Assembly: GCA_963693365.1 (NCBI GenBank) | Contig: CAVNZM010000012.1 | Coordinates: 7,502,001-7,566,000, forward strand | Source: Amoebidium appalachense | Lineage: Eukaryota > Ichthyosporea | Length of the DNA: 64,000 nt | Direction of reading: 5' to 3' | Shown here: in pieces, positions 49,983-60,120 of the stretch | Layout of the letters: every line of letters starts with the position of its first letter | How positions within the stretch are numbered: position 1 is the first letter of the stretch | Position numbers and translations under genes: made by a program | The notes under the pieces: generated by a model | Told to the model about the DNA's origin: nothing | Seen by the model: only the letters and a program-made list of their open reading frames with translations | The model's database searches: none

Positions 49983-52900
49983 CCGACAAGGGTGCATGTG
50001 CAGTGCTTGGGGTGGGCGACGTGTTCTTTTCCAGCACCATCGACGGCGTTACTGCGGTGCATCAGCTGACGGATGTACTCTACGTGCCCTCCATCCCCGA
50101 CACTCTCATCAGTGTGTTCACGGCAACTACCAACGGTGTTTTACCCCGCTTTGACACCCGCGGCGGCGTTAAGTTGTGCTACGGCGATCAAATTCTGGCC
50201 ACCGGCTCGGCTGTCGGCACCAAGCTGTACCACATGGCGGTGTCTCTTCTGCGCGCGGACACAACCCCGGACGCCCAAACCACCACTGCTCCGCGTATCC
50301 TCAAGGTTACTGCCGACCTCAACACGTGGCACTACCGTCTGGGCCATGCTGGCATTGACGCTGTACGCTCGGTCATCAAGTCTGCAGGCCTGTTGGTGGG
50401 TGGCGGTGCCAAGTCTCCGGGTGTGTGTGAGCCCTGTGCCCTCGGCAAAGCCCACCGTGTTGCCTTCTCCGAATCAACTAGCCAAGCTCCCCGGGTCCTA
50501 GCCAAGGTTCACAGCGACATCAGCGGCCCCTTCCCTCCCGCGATCGGTGGTGCTCAGTACTTGGCGACGTTCCACGACGAATTCACCGGCCACACCACGG
50601 CCGTGCCCCTCGTCAAGAAGTCGGACACACTGGCTGCATATGTGACGTACCACAAGGCGGCGGTTACCCAACACGGTGTTCCCATGCAGGTGTTTCAGTC
50701 CGACGGGGGGGGCGAGTACATGGGCACGGCCTTCGGGGACTACAACCGTGAGCATGGCATTCGCCATCAGATCACTACCACCGGCTCTCCTCAACAGAAT
50801 GGGACTGCCGAACGACTGAACCGGACCCTCCTCGACATGGTTCGGGCACTCCTGCAGCAGTCCGGCCTTCCGGTGGGATTCTGGGCCGAGGCAGCTGTGA
50901 CCGCGGCTTTTATACGCAACATGCTCCCGTCGCGAGCCACCGGCAGCCAATCGTCTCCCGCCCTGCTGTGGACCGGCATTCCTCCCGACTACAGCCGGCT
51001 CCGTGTCTGGGGCTCTCCCTGCTACGTCCATCAACAGGATACACCGAAACTGGCGCCTCGTGCCGTCAAGGGCATCTTCGTGGGCTACCCTCCTAACATC
51101 AAGGGCTACAAGGTCTGGATTCCAGCAGCACACAAGATGACCGTCAGCCGTGACGTGCAGTTCGACGAGGCTGCTATTCTGCACCCCCTCCGTGATGTCC
51201 CATCTGATTGGTCGACCGCACCGGCAATTCATCATTTTTTGGAGTCATCTGATTCGTCAAATCAGCCAGCCAATCACATCGTCCGGAATGATCAGCAATC
51301 TGATTCGTCTCGTCTGTCAGCCAATGGGACAGCGCCGAGTGATCAATTGGACATTCCGATCCTGCCCGAGCCTGCACATCGGCTCCCCCGGACGACCCGT
51401 AGTGGCGCTGTGTACAACGACCAACGTCGAGGCCCGACTGCCAACGTGGCTGCTGCTACGGCCCCCCTTGCCCCCCAGGCTACGGCTCCTGCATCAACAC
51501 CCATCAAGGCTTCCACCATTGTTGTCCCCAAGACTGTCCGGGCTGCACTCAAGAGTCCCCAGCGTCTGAAATGGGAGGAGGCTGCACACCGTGAGCTCAA
51601 GGCCCTGGAAGACAACGGCACCTTCACCCTTGTGCCCCGTCCAGAGGATGGCTCCACTGTCATTCCGGTCGGCTGGGTCTTTACGGTCAAGCAGGACAAC
51701 GTCGGCAACGTCACTGCTTTCAAGGCCCGGCTTGTGGCCCGGGGCAACTACCAGCAGCCTGGCCAGGACTATTTCGTCACCGAGTCACCTGTGGCTGCGC
51801 TGGCTACCATCCGGCTGGTTTTGGCTACCTCCGTGGCCCAAGGTCTGCCTCTGCGCCACATCGACGTCAACACAGCATTCCTCAACGGCACCGTCAACGA
51901 GACCATCTACATTGAGCAGCCCCCTGGCTTCGTCAACCCCTCGGCCCCCCATGCTGTCGGCTTGCTCCACAAGGCGCTCTACGGCCTAAAACAGGCACCG
52001 CGCCAGTGGTATGAGGCCCTCCGTGACCATCTCCTCGACCAAGGCTTCATTGTGAGTGCTGCTGACCCGTGCCTGTTCATCAAGAATGCCGGGACCCCAA
52101 CGTTTATTGCCCTTGCTGCCTACGTGGATGACTTCACCGTGACGGCCGCCACTGATGCGCTCATCGACGATTTTTTCACCAAGCTGGATGCGAGTCGTTT
52201 CTCTGCCAAGGACCTGGGTCGTCCTACCCTGCTCATCGGGCACACTCTTACCTGGCTGGAGGACGGGTCTCTGCGTCTGGGCCATCGTCAACACATCATC
52301 GACTTGGCTGCCCGTTTTCGTCTCACCCACATGTCCGGCACCAAGACCCCCATCGTCCCGGGCCAGGCCAGTGAAAGCAACAAGACCCCAGCCTACAGCA
52401 AGAAGGAGGACTATGCCAGCCTGGTCGGTGCCCTGCTGTGGATTGCGCGTACCACCCGCCCCGACATTTCCCAGGCTCTGGGAGTCCTTACTCGACACAT
52501 TCATGCGCCCACCGTCACCCACTGGACTATGGCTACCAGAGTTGTAAGCTACCTGCTGGCCACCATCGACCTGGGTATTGTCTACCGTCCCGGCCCCCCC
52601 AACCTTGTTGGCTACTCCGACTCCGACTACGCCGAGGACCGCGACACCCGGCGCTCCACCACGGGCTATGTCTTCTTCATCAACTCCTCCCCTGTGTCCT
52701 GGGTGTCTCGGCTCCAGTCCATCACCACCCACAGCTCCACTGAGGCTGAATTTGTGGCCATGTCTGCTGCTACGAACGAGGCCCTATGGCTCAACTATGT
52801 GATGGACGACCTGGGCCTTAATCCTATCAATGAGCCCACCCCGGTGCCCATCCATGGGGACAATGAGTCTGCCCGGGCCCTGCTGGACACCCTGGGGGTT

Positions 52901-53074
52901 AAGCCCAAGACCAAGCACATCGACGTCCGCTACTGCTCCGTCAAGGAACATCACCTGCTGGGCAACATCACTGTGGTCCCGGTGGCTTCTGCTGACAACA
53001 AGGCCGACATGTTCACCAAGGCCCTGTCTGCCTCTTTCTTCACCAAGGCCGTGGGGATGCTCAACATGTGCTGA
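49823..53074 (+). CDS. pol: Copia pol polyprotein (protease-integrase-RT-RNase H)
   Basis: 1083 codons open, in the -1 frame relative to gag; no good ATG opens it, so frameshift expression is likely and true pol begins at about 49830. Domains: aspartic protease LLDSGATDHVC (~24-34); GAG-pre-integrase zinc finger (H-R-L-G-H ... C-x2-C, ~170-210); integrase core with D (HSDISGPF), D (QSDGGGEY) and E (GTAERLNRTL); RT from ~580 (EEAAHRELKALEDNGTF, DVNTAFLNG, QPPGFV, KALYGLKQAPRQWY, catalytic YVDD ~768); RNase H with YSDSDYAED (~930), SSTEAEF, DNESA and KHIDVRY. This is the copia order (integrase before RT). All catalytic motifs are intact and no stop interrupts, so the copy may be active. Confidence 0.93.
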   Translation: MQGGAAAPRAFLMSSNDCGTNKVLLDSGATDHVCPRPDVFINMRAAPYSTVQVADKGACAVLGVGDVFFSSTIDGVTAVHQLTDVLYVPSIPDTLISVFTATTNGVLPRFDTRGGVKLCYGDQILATGSAVGTKLYHMAVSLLRADTTPDAQTTTAPRILKVTADLNTWHYRLGHAGIDAVRSVIKSAGLLVGGGAKSPGVCEPCALGKAHRVAFSESTSQAPRVLAKVHSDISGPFPPAIGGAQYLATFHDEFTGHTTAVPLVKKSDTLAAYVTYHKAAVTQHGVPMQVFQSDGGGEYMGTAFGDYNREHGIRHQITTTGSPQQNGTAERLNRTLLDMVRALLQQSGLPVGFWAEAAVTAAFIRNMLPSRATGSQSSPALLWTGIPPDYSRLRVWGSPCYVHQQDTPKLAPRAVKGIFVGYPPNIKGYKVWIPAAHKMTVSRDVQFDEAAILHPLRDVPSDWSTAPAIHHFLESSDSSNQPANHIVRNDQQSDSSRLSANGTAPSDQLDIPILPEPAHRLPRTTRSGAVYNDQRRGPTANVAAATAPLAPQATAPASTPIKASTIVVPKTVRAALKSPQRLKWEEAAHRELKALEDNGTFTLVPRPEDGSTVIPVGWVFTVKQDNVGNVTAFKARLVARGNYQQPGQDYFVTESPVAALATIRLVLATSVAQGLPLRHIDVNTAFLNGTVNETIYIEQPPGFVNPSAPHAVGLLHKALYGLKQAPRQWYEALRDHLLDQGFIVSAADPCLFIKNAGTPTFIALAAYVDDFTVTAATDALIDDFFTKLDASRFSAKDLGRPTLLIGHTLTWLEDGSLRLGHRQHIIDLAARFRLTHMSGTKTPIVPGQASESNKTPAYSKKEDYASLVGALLWIARTTRPDISQALGVLTRHIHAPTVTHWTMATRVVSYLLATIDLGIVYRPGPPNLVGYSDSDYAEDRDTRRSTTGYVFFINSSPVSWVSRLQSITTHSSTEAEFVAMSAATNEALWLNYVMDDLGLNPINEPTPVPIHGDNESARALLDTLGVKPKTKHIDVRYCSVKEHHLLGNITVVPVASADNKADMFTKALSASFFTKAVGMLNMC
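49829..49835 (+). promoter_or_regulatory. Putative -1 ribosomal frameshift site GGGGGGG
   Basis: In the gag frame the codons are AAG GGG GGG CTG, so the heptamer is G GGG GGG (X XXY YYZ). Slipping back one base puts ribosomes in the pol frame, which reads GGG GCT GCC. It is the first suitable site in the gag/pol overlap. A downstream stimulatory structure was not worked out. Confidence 0.65.
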
Positions 53075-53110
53075 GCACCCGTCATCAACCAACTGCGCCC
53101 TCATACTTCA

Positions 53111-53124
53111 GGGGGGGGGAGAGA
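53111..53124 (+). other. Purine tract after pol
   Basis: GGGGGGGGAGAGAG, 37 nt after the pol stop. It looks like a polypurine tract but lies 136 bp from the 3' LTR. AATTGAGTAGGGG occurs twice between them, the second abutting the LTR, and is the likelier plus-strand primer. Confidence 0.4.
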
Positions 53125-53260
53125 GTTGCATCCGACTGTGCAACTACGTGTACCATACTAAAATTGAGTAGGGGAATCTTTATTGTCTGTATTTTGTGCA
53201 CCTGAAGCACTCGAGCTCAGTTGCATTAATTCATACCACAATTATCCAATTGAGTAGGGG

Positions 53261-54030
53261 TGTTGGAGTACACTGGTACTCCCGGCTAGCAATGTCTGTT
53301 AGAGAAAGTTTCTGAGCAATTGAATAACTGTTTCAACACTCACTCGAGTGCATAGAGCTTTTGTTTACGGTCATATTCATATATGGTAGTTATATGTTTG
53401 AGCCAAAACTGTACCAATGACGAGCTTCACTAGCAACGTGCTAATTGTGCTCTCTTTTCGGCTATTCCCGGTTCAGATGATGTCATGTCTATATTTGCCA
53501 CAGGATTCTATTCTTAGAGTGGTAGTGTGCTTTATTCCCGGATATTCTCAGAATATTTTTAGTTGTGTGAAGCAAGATTTACGTTTAACTGCAATTGGTG
53601 TGTTAAACACGTTTATTTGTGTGCTTTAGTGCAAGTTAACTAGCCACTCAACGTGCACAGTTAACTTTTATATCTTTAACGACTTGTTTTCATTGTGCTC
53701 TCTTTTCGGCCATGCTGTACATGGCCCACCACCAGGGTGCACACGAGGCCACCATGAGGTGGCCAACGACTATATAAAGCAGTGCCTCCCATGTCACAAA
53801 CATGGGAAGCAGAACGTTTGATTTACACTTTTCTACTGTCGTTTCCAGTGCACAAAACACATAGACTAGTTACCCATCATACACGACACTATGTCTGACA
53901 ACTTACAGTTGCAGCAACTAGTCCAACTACTGGAGCAGAGGTTGGCCTCACAAGATGCAATCATTTCTGACTTACAGAAGGAACAACGTGCACTAGAACT
54001 AGCTTCTATGAACACAATGTCCAACAGGGT
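53261..54030 (+). repeat. 3' LTR continuing into a truncated gag
   Basis: Copy of 48138-48907 with no difference found by eye, including the gag ATG at 53891 and ~46 codons. It diverges at 54031 into G-rich sequence of the DIRS-like element. Confidence 0.9.
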
Positions 54031-54113
54031 GGGGCACCCTCGGGGAGACCCCGGCAGCCGGGGGGGGGGGGGGGGGGGGGGGGGGGCAGCAGGGCCCCGG
54101 GGGGTTTAGAGTA
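54031..54113. other. Junction sequence with ~25-nt G run
   Basis: GC-rich sequence with a G run at 54061-54086, between the truncated copia unit and the tandem duplication. No coding signal kept. Confidence 0.5.
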
Positions 54114-54815
54114 GGGCAGCTGGGCCCGAGAGAGGTTGCAGGCAGGGCAGCAGGGCCATGTGCAGGGGATGCCCGAGCACGCAGGGATGCGGGCGGACAC
54201 AGAGTTAGAAGGGGGGGGGGAGGGAGTGCTAGGTGAGTGTAAGGGGGGGGGGGGAGGCTCGTGGGATGGGTGGGGAGTAAAATTATGTGCAGTGGCCAGA
54301 ATAACGTCTTTTGTGTAGGGACATGTATTCTGTGGCGCGCGCGGGCGCCGTAGGTGGCCTGCAAAAAATTTGTACTCAGCCCTAGTGGCCCGTGCTCCCG
54401 AGCTCCGTGTCCCTGTACCCGTGTATCCTAGCTCCTAGCCCCTATGTTCTATCTTGTGTGTGCGGGCAGCTGGGCCCGAGGGAGGTTGCAGGCAGAACAG
54501 CGGGGCCATGTGCAGGGGATGCCCGAGCACGCGGGGATGCGGGCGGACACAGAGTTAGAAGGGGGGGGGGGGGGGGGGGGGAGTGCTAGGTGAGTGTAAG
54601 GGGGGGGGGAGGCTCGTGGGATGGGTGGGGAGTAAAATTATGTGCAGTGGCCAGAATAACGTCTTTGTGTAGGGACATGTATTCTGTGGCGCGCGCGGGC
54701 GCCGTAGGTGGCCTGCAAAAATTTGTACTCAGCCCTAGTGGCCCGTGCTCCCGAGCTCCGTGTCCCTGTACCCGTGTATCCTAGCTCCTAGCCCCTATGT
54801 TCTATCTGTGTGTGT
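54114..54815 (-). repeat. ~350-bp tandem duplication
   Basis: Two head-to-tail copies (about 54114-54466 and 54467-54815), ~95% alike, starting GGCAGCTGGGCCCGAG and each containing a G run. They lie in the Pro-rich/Cys-cluster part of the DIRS-like element and differ mainly in G-run length. Confidence 0.85.
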
Positions 54816-54845
54816 GGGTGTGCGCGTAGACTAGGCATTAGGCTT

Positions 54846-55833
54846 GCAGTCTTTGCGGGGGTGTGTGCCAGAGCAGAGCGGGCACACGTGGGAGAGGGGG
54901 CAGGGCTGCTTAGCGCAGGACCGACCTTAAATGTGGAAATTCATGTAGTGCGTGGCGGGTAGCTCCACCGATCGGGCCGGTGTTGCCAGGCCGGGGTGCG
55001 GGTCAGGGCGGTTGGGGGTTTGTCCCCCGCCGGGCTTGTGGGGCGGTGTGAAGCCATCAAGTCTTAGACCACAGCCGGGCTTGGGGTACTACATGGGACA
55101 GGCCTGAGGGGGGGCTTCAGGGGTAGAGGGGAGAGTGGCTTGGAGGGTCCGTGGTGGTGGGGGCCGCCGGAGGCGCGTCAGTGCCCGCGGGAGCGTTGGG
55201 CAGCTGGTTGCGGAGGTCGCGTAATTTGAAATTCGTTTGGAGGGGCGTCGAGCCTGAGGGTTCTTGCTGCTCGGGGGTTACTGGGAAAGCCGGAACAGGG
55301 AGGGGAGGAGGGGCTTTGACGGGATTGGTTTTGGGATCAGGCACGACGGAGGCAGGGTCAAAGGCAGGTAAGTCCGGACGGAGAAGGTTAACTGGGTCGG
55401 GCCAGGGGCTTTGGAAACGGGGGCGGGCAGCACGGTAGGCTGGCTGGGCAGAAACGTGGATGGGCAGGCAGCACGGTAGGCTGGCTGGGCAGAAACGTGG
55501 ATGGGAACGACCGGACCTGGCAGCATGTGTAGCTGGCCGGGGTCGGGTGGCAACAGGGCGGGAACAGCTGCAGGGGAACTGGGGCCGTGCAGGGTTTGGG
55601 GTAGCTGAGATCTCGACGAGGCTGGCCTTGTGATCTGAGGAAAAAAAAAAAAAAAATGCTGCTGGAATGCGGGGCAGACCAATGGAATGTGAGGTATCCA
55701 TCGACAGTGAAGTCATGGTGGGGGGAGACATGGCGGGAAACAGGGTGGGAAAACAGGGAAGGAGGCGGGTTGAACACGGTAAGCTGTTCTGGCAGGGACT
55801 TGGGGTCAGTACTCCTGAACAGTAGGAAAGCAC
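54846..55833 (-). pseudogene. Gag-like ORF of the DIRS-like element
   Basis: Minus strand. A 238-codon open frame (55833-55117) encodes a Pro/Ala/Ser-rich protein ending in a helical KLRDLRNQL segment; I do not recognise it by sequence. Downstream, after a stop at 54927-54929, a Cys/His cluster CAKQPCPLSHVCPLC...H...C is encoded at 54917-54846 (C-x4-C-x5-C-x2-C-x3-H-x4-C). Clusters of this kind end the gag-like protein of many tyrosine-recombinase retrotransposons; that comparison is from general knowledge, not a search. A 31-bp repeat (CACGGTAGGCTGGCTGGGCAGAAACGTGGATGG) occurs twice near 55430-55503. Confidence 0.5.
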
Positions 55834-56223
55834 AAGGTGCTTTGACTGGGTTTAACATAAGCGACGCGATTGGAGTACCGTATTTGAATACTCAGAAGGG
55901 CAATCGGGCAAGGACTATGAGCGAGGATAGTCAATGCGGATCGAAGCGGGGTGTGAAATTCTAGGCCATCGGGATTGAAAACGGGGTTTGAAATTAGACG
56001 AGTGGTAGGGACTTAGATCACAGCGGCGCGGCGCGTGAGGGACCATGTCAGGAAATCTTCTTGAAGTGTCGAGGAACTTGTAGGGCGACTAGCCCTAACC
56101 GGGACGGAACTGGCAGGAGTGCAAGCCTAACTTGCGAGGAGGACACGAGGGCAAGCTGAACTTGAAAGGATGGCACGATTGTCAAGGTGTGACAGAAGCT
56201 CGTGTCAAGAGTTGTCACGGAGT

Positions 56224-56573
56224 GTGAAAAGAAAATGTATAGCCGTAAGGGCTGTAGGTGCTCAACACAGAAGATGTGTTTGTAGCTTGCTGATCTGCTG
56301 AAAACTGTCTTGCTTATATACCTAAGCCTACCGACCTGAGCCAATTGAAAATCGATCCAGTGATATGTGAATCTGAATCGAACCAATCAAAATCGGTCTA
56401 GCGATATGTGGAATCTGATGTTTTGATTAGCTAATAGGTGCCCGTGTGCGAGCGGCCAATCGCGAACTGCTAAAACACGAAACGAAGCGTACATGGTTAT
56501 GTCAATATCGAACACCCATCCTACGTGTTTACCCAGAAAAATATTTATGTCAATAAATTCCACAAATAAAACC
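56224..56573 (-). repeat. Split direct repeat A1 (element left end)
   Basis: 350 bp matching 46322-46671. On the minus strand it is the first sequence of the element; LINE 2 sequence resumes at 56574. Confidence 0.9.
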
Positions 56574-59510
56574 GTTACGCGAAAAACCGAGGCATTATTG
56601 TACTTGCCGTGCCACACGTGAGAGTGAAGTGCAAACCGGTAGCAAAAACGGAATTCTCGGTTTCTATAGAGTTTCTTTCTAATGTTTTTACTTTTGTATA
56701 TTACCCACCATCTATGTCGGTTGCCGAATTGACTCACGAGTTGTCACAGTTACCAATGTCCACTGTTATTTTAGGTGATTTTAACATGCGACTCCACCAC
56801 ACAGACACACTGCAAGTGAGTGTCGGGTACCCACCTAAGCCCCCGGAGCGCGCTATCCCTTTAGCCAGGTATGTCCAAAGTCACACTTTGCGGTTCCCTC
56901 AAATATCCCATGCCCACAACACCGACTGGGGAGTGGCCTTTTGGCCATCAGCCATGTCAAAACTCTCTCTCCCTCCTAACCTCTCTAGGTCATCTGACCA
57001 CTCTCCTATCTATCCTTTTCACGTATACCTAAGATCTCCCTTGATCTTCTCCCCCCTCCTGCTCCCACCTTTCGCCTCCGTCTATCCCAGCTAGATCTAG
57101 AGTTGATGTATATGTATGCTATGCAACGAAACACCCTATATATATGCGCCTATTAGAATCTGCACAAGCCAAACCAGATTCACATCTCGTACTAGATACA
57201 TGCACTAACTTTATTGTTGATGATTTAATAGATCTCGGTGATTATGCTGGTGGTGGTAGGAAGGAATATCCCGATGCTCTCTTGTTACCAAACACCACTC
57301 CCGCTAGACTATGCGAGCCCCTGTCTCAAAAGGAAAGCTTGCGCCGGCTTGCTAATATGAATCGATTTGGCCCCCCTGCTCGTATTATTGGTGATACCAC
57401 TGGAGACCTCCTCATAGACTCTGATAAGTATTTCTCGGAACTAGTACTGTTTAAAGATAGGACCCCCGCTCAGAAACCTATTGTGTGGCCTGTAGACCCA
57501 TCTATCCCCATAGAATCGATCCTCCCCTTTTTCAGTCCCGATATCATATGGTCTGTGATATCTAGTTATAGCTCTAGTAAGTCTTGTGGACCTGATGGAC
57601 TTCCTGGTGGGTTTCTTTACATCCTTGTTCCCTCCTACCCACAAAAGGAAAGTGATCGTGCTATTAAACCTGATCTTACTATTATGTTAAGCTCTCTCTT
57701 TTCTTGGTGTGTTAAATGATTGTGGAAATGTCCCGTCAACTTGGTTAGATACCTTAGTGATCCCCATAGTTAAAGAAGGACTCTGAGGGCCCCCATATCA
57801 TCTTTTCGCCCCATCACACTAACCCAGGTTGTTCGTAGATTCTTTGAAGCTTGCTTACTTGGGTTATTTGCACATCACCCTAGGTTTCAATCTATTCTTC
57901 ACATACACCCATGCCAATCCGCTTTTCGTAAGAACAATTCATGTTATGTCCAAATAATGGCACTGCATGCGCACGATTCTATGCAAGTTGGTGCACGATA
58001 TGTTGGCTTTATTGATTGGAAAACTGCTTACGATTCTGTCTCCCCTGGTCTCCTATGGGAAAAGCTTGCTGCACGGGGTGTACCACGTGCACACTGCATT
58101 GGTGTTCTGTTAGTCTAAGAAGCACTCTTGTCTCAAACCTATGGTAGAGCTGTGGTTAATGGGCATCTTTCATATGGTTTTACTCGTACTAGAGGTCTCT
58201 TGCAGGGTTCATTGCTTAGCCCCTTTTTGTTTAACCTATTTATAGATGATTTGGCTGTCAAGATTTATGCCGAAAATGATGACCCTATCTATTAATAACT
58301 TTCCGCCTGCACTTCTCTATGCTGATGATCTGTCCCTCCTTGCCCGTACCCCTAGACGCCTGCAAAGTTTGTTCGATGTAGTGTCAGAGTGGTGCGAGGC
58401 AAACCTTATGATCCTTAACATACTGGACAAATGTGGTGTTCTTGGACCTGATATAGCTAACAATTTACACACATTTACATTATCATCTAAACCTGTACCT
58501 ATAGTTCCAGAATACAAATATCTTGGTGTTCCGGTTAATTCTGTTGGTGTTATGTTTTCCCATATGGTCGAAAAGAGGGTAGAGTTGGCTCGTAAGCGAT
58601 GAGCTTTCTTCTCGGCTAATATTTTTTTAGACACACCCCTCCATCCTTCTATTTTAGACTTACATTTATTCGCACTTTTGTCTTCCCGGCATGTGAATAT
58701 GGTTTACCCCTTCTCGCCGCTTGGATCAAGAAAGAGAGAACTAGAGCGCTTAAACCCTTGGCAAATTTCCTTGAAGCAGAAGTTGCCTCCTTTCTATCTA
58801 ACAACTGTTGTAAACCTGGGCCTGTAACGCTCTCGATATATGGTCTGGTCCCAATAGCTGCTAGAGTATCCCATCTCGCGCTGAAATTCAATAAGCACAT
58901 AAGCCGCTTAAAGAAGTATTTGCCCTCCCACCCTCTCTTCTCTATCCGACCTGTCCCCTCCTCACCTCTCCCCTCTTTCCTTCCCTCTCTCTCTCCTTCT
59001 CCCCCGGGCACAAATACAAATAAACCCCGCAAAAGTGTGCGTGTGGCTTTGGACTGCCACTTACTTATTAAACATGTACACAATCACAAGATAATCACGC
59101 AATACCACAAATGGAAAAAGCCTTGCCACACGACACGAGACCCGATGAAAGCAGACACCTTGAAAAACTAAGCCTTATGTCTCCGTTTATATATAATGAC
59201 CGCCCTAACCATATTGCCAAATATGGCACTCGCAAATGTATAACACCTAAATACATATTACCTTCCTGTAGAACTGGTCTTTCTCTAGCTGATGGTATTA
59301 TTGATCAATTACCACGCTTTTACTGTACACGTGCTATACAGTGGAGATCTAACAAATATAAGGTGGCATCGTTTGCATGCCCAAACAACACACACACACA
59401 CCAGTTTAAACGGTCATGTATCGCCAAATGTAGTTTCATAGACCACATAATACCGCAACACACACACGTCACATTCACCTGAGACACCCAGAAAGATAGC
59501 CTACCGTAAA
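56574..59510 (+). pseudogene. LINE 2 ORF2: endonuclease C-terminus and RT
   Basis: Continues LINE 2. It shows NRGIIVLAVPHV and VILGDFNMRL (endonuclease, D-x-N), SDHSPI (final catalytic Asp-His), then after stops KSCGPDGLPGGFLY (start of RT), VPSTWLDTLVIPI, a frame-broken FIDWKTAYDSV segment, LLYADDLSLLA (catalytic Y-A-D-D, ~58317) and EYKYLGVPVNSVG. The tail has ALKFNKHISRL and, to 59482, a further conserved-looking frame. Frameshifts and stops near 57094, 57719, 57786 and 58602 make it inactive. Same family as LINE 1 (shared YKYLGVPV and KF-x2-HI-x-RL). The 3' end is uncertain. Confidence 0.8.
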
Positions 59511-59613
59511 TTACAACATCCTTGATTTTATACTAAAAACGCGTAACTACGACCTGTTTATTAGATGTATTGGTTGGCTTGAGAAACACATCACTACAAA
59601 ATTCTAGCGCACG

Positions 59614-59680
<67 letters not shown>

Positions 59681-60120
59681 CCAGCTGATACCGAGTGTCC
59701 CAGGGGAGCCCTAAAAAATAAAAAAATATAAAAAAATAAAAAAACGGGGAACCCCAACTAATTGATTTTTCTTAGTCTTTATGGTGTCTCGTAGAGAAAG
59801 TAAACCCTGATATATAGTCATCACCCGACATCTATGTACGTGATCATGATATACCGCTGAGGGGATATTCCGAACAAAAACCCCCCCATACCTGAGACTG
59901 GTCTCTCTTTGCCTCGAGTAAACAGCGTAAACCCCTTCACAACATCTGACCAGATCACATACAAACACCACATACCATACATATATGATAGTAAGCGGCT
60001 AACCCCACTTCATAGACTTCACACAGTTTCCTTTTATGGAAAATCATAGACGGTGTACTTGCCTACACATTGAAGATAAGCATTGCCAGCAATGTTAACC
60101 AATCAAACACATTCATTAAT
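59511..60120. other. Spacer between LINE 2 and the C1/UBA gene
   Basis: Contains (CA)n at 59616-59680 and A-rich sequence near 59710-59742. The right part is presumably the 3' UTR of the minus-strand gene. A CCAATCA heptamer lies near 60100. Confidence 0.5.

Larger units (their letters stand above)
48138..54030 (+). mobile_element. Young copia (Ty1-type) LTR retrotransposon plus truncated second unit
   Basis: A 770-bp block (48138-48907) starting TGTTGGAGTA recurs at 53261-54030; I found no difference between the copies. The repeat contains LTR, leader and the first ~46 codons of gag, so the right copy is both the 3' LTR of the complete unit and the start of a second unit cut off within gag. 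Between the blocks lie intact gag and pol. The inner LTR boundary cannot be set because both copies continue into gag. A purine tract GAGTAGGGG abuts the right LTR, and a longer one lies at 53111-53124. No target-site duplication is left. The element sits inside the DIRS-like element, which probably lost sequence at 54030. Confidence 0.9.
46105..56573 (-). mobile_element. DIRS-like tyrosine-recombinase retrotransposon
   Basis: The element is read on the minus strand, from 56573 to 46105. Its ends and interior show split direct repeats in the order A1 - body - B1 A2 - B2: A1 56224-56573, B1 46760-46672, A2 46671-46322, B2 46193-46105. A is 350 bp with one mismatch seen; B is 89 bp, identical. 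B1 and A2 abut exactly, as expected of the template that restores the circle junction of PAT/Ngaro-type elements. The body carries a Pro-rich ORF, a Cys/His cluster, an RT fragment and a tyrosine recombinase with R, H-x-x-R and Y. The body is decayed and lacks most of RT and all recognisable RNase H; a copia element occupies 48138-54030. No target-site duplication exists, as expected for recombinase integration: LINE sequence resumes across the two ends without gain or loss. Confidence 0.85.

Noticed and set aside
46322-56573. The 350-bp direct repeats as LTRs of an ordinary LTR retrotransposon
   Set aside because: They lack TG...CA termini and a flanking duplication, and the 89-bp B repeats plus the tyrosine recombinase fit split direct repeats instead.
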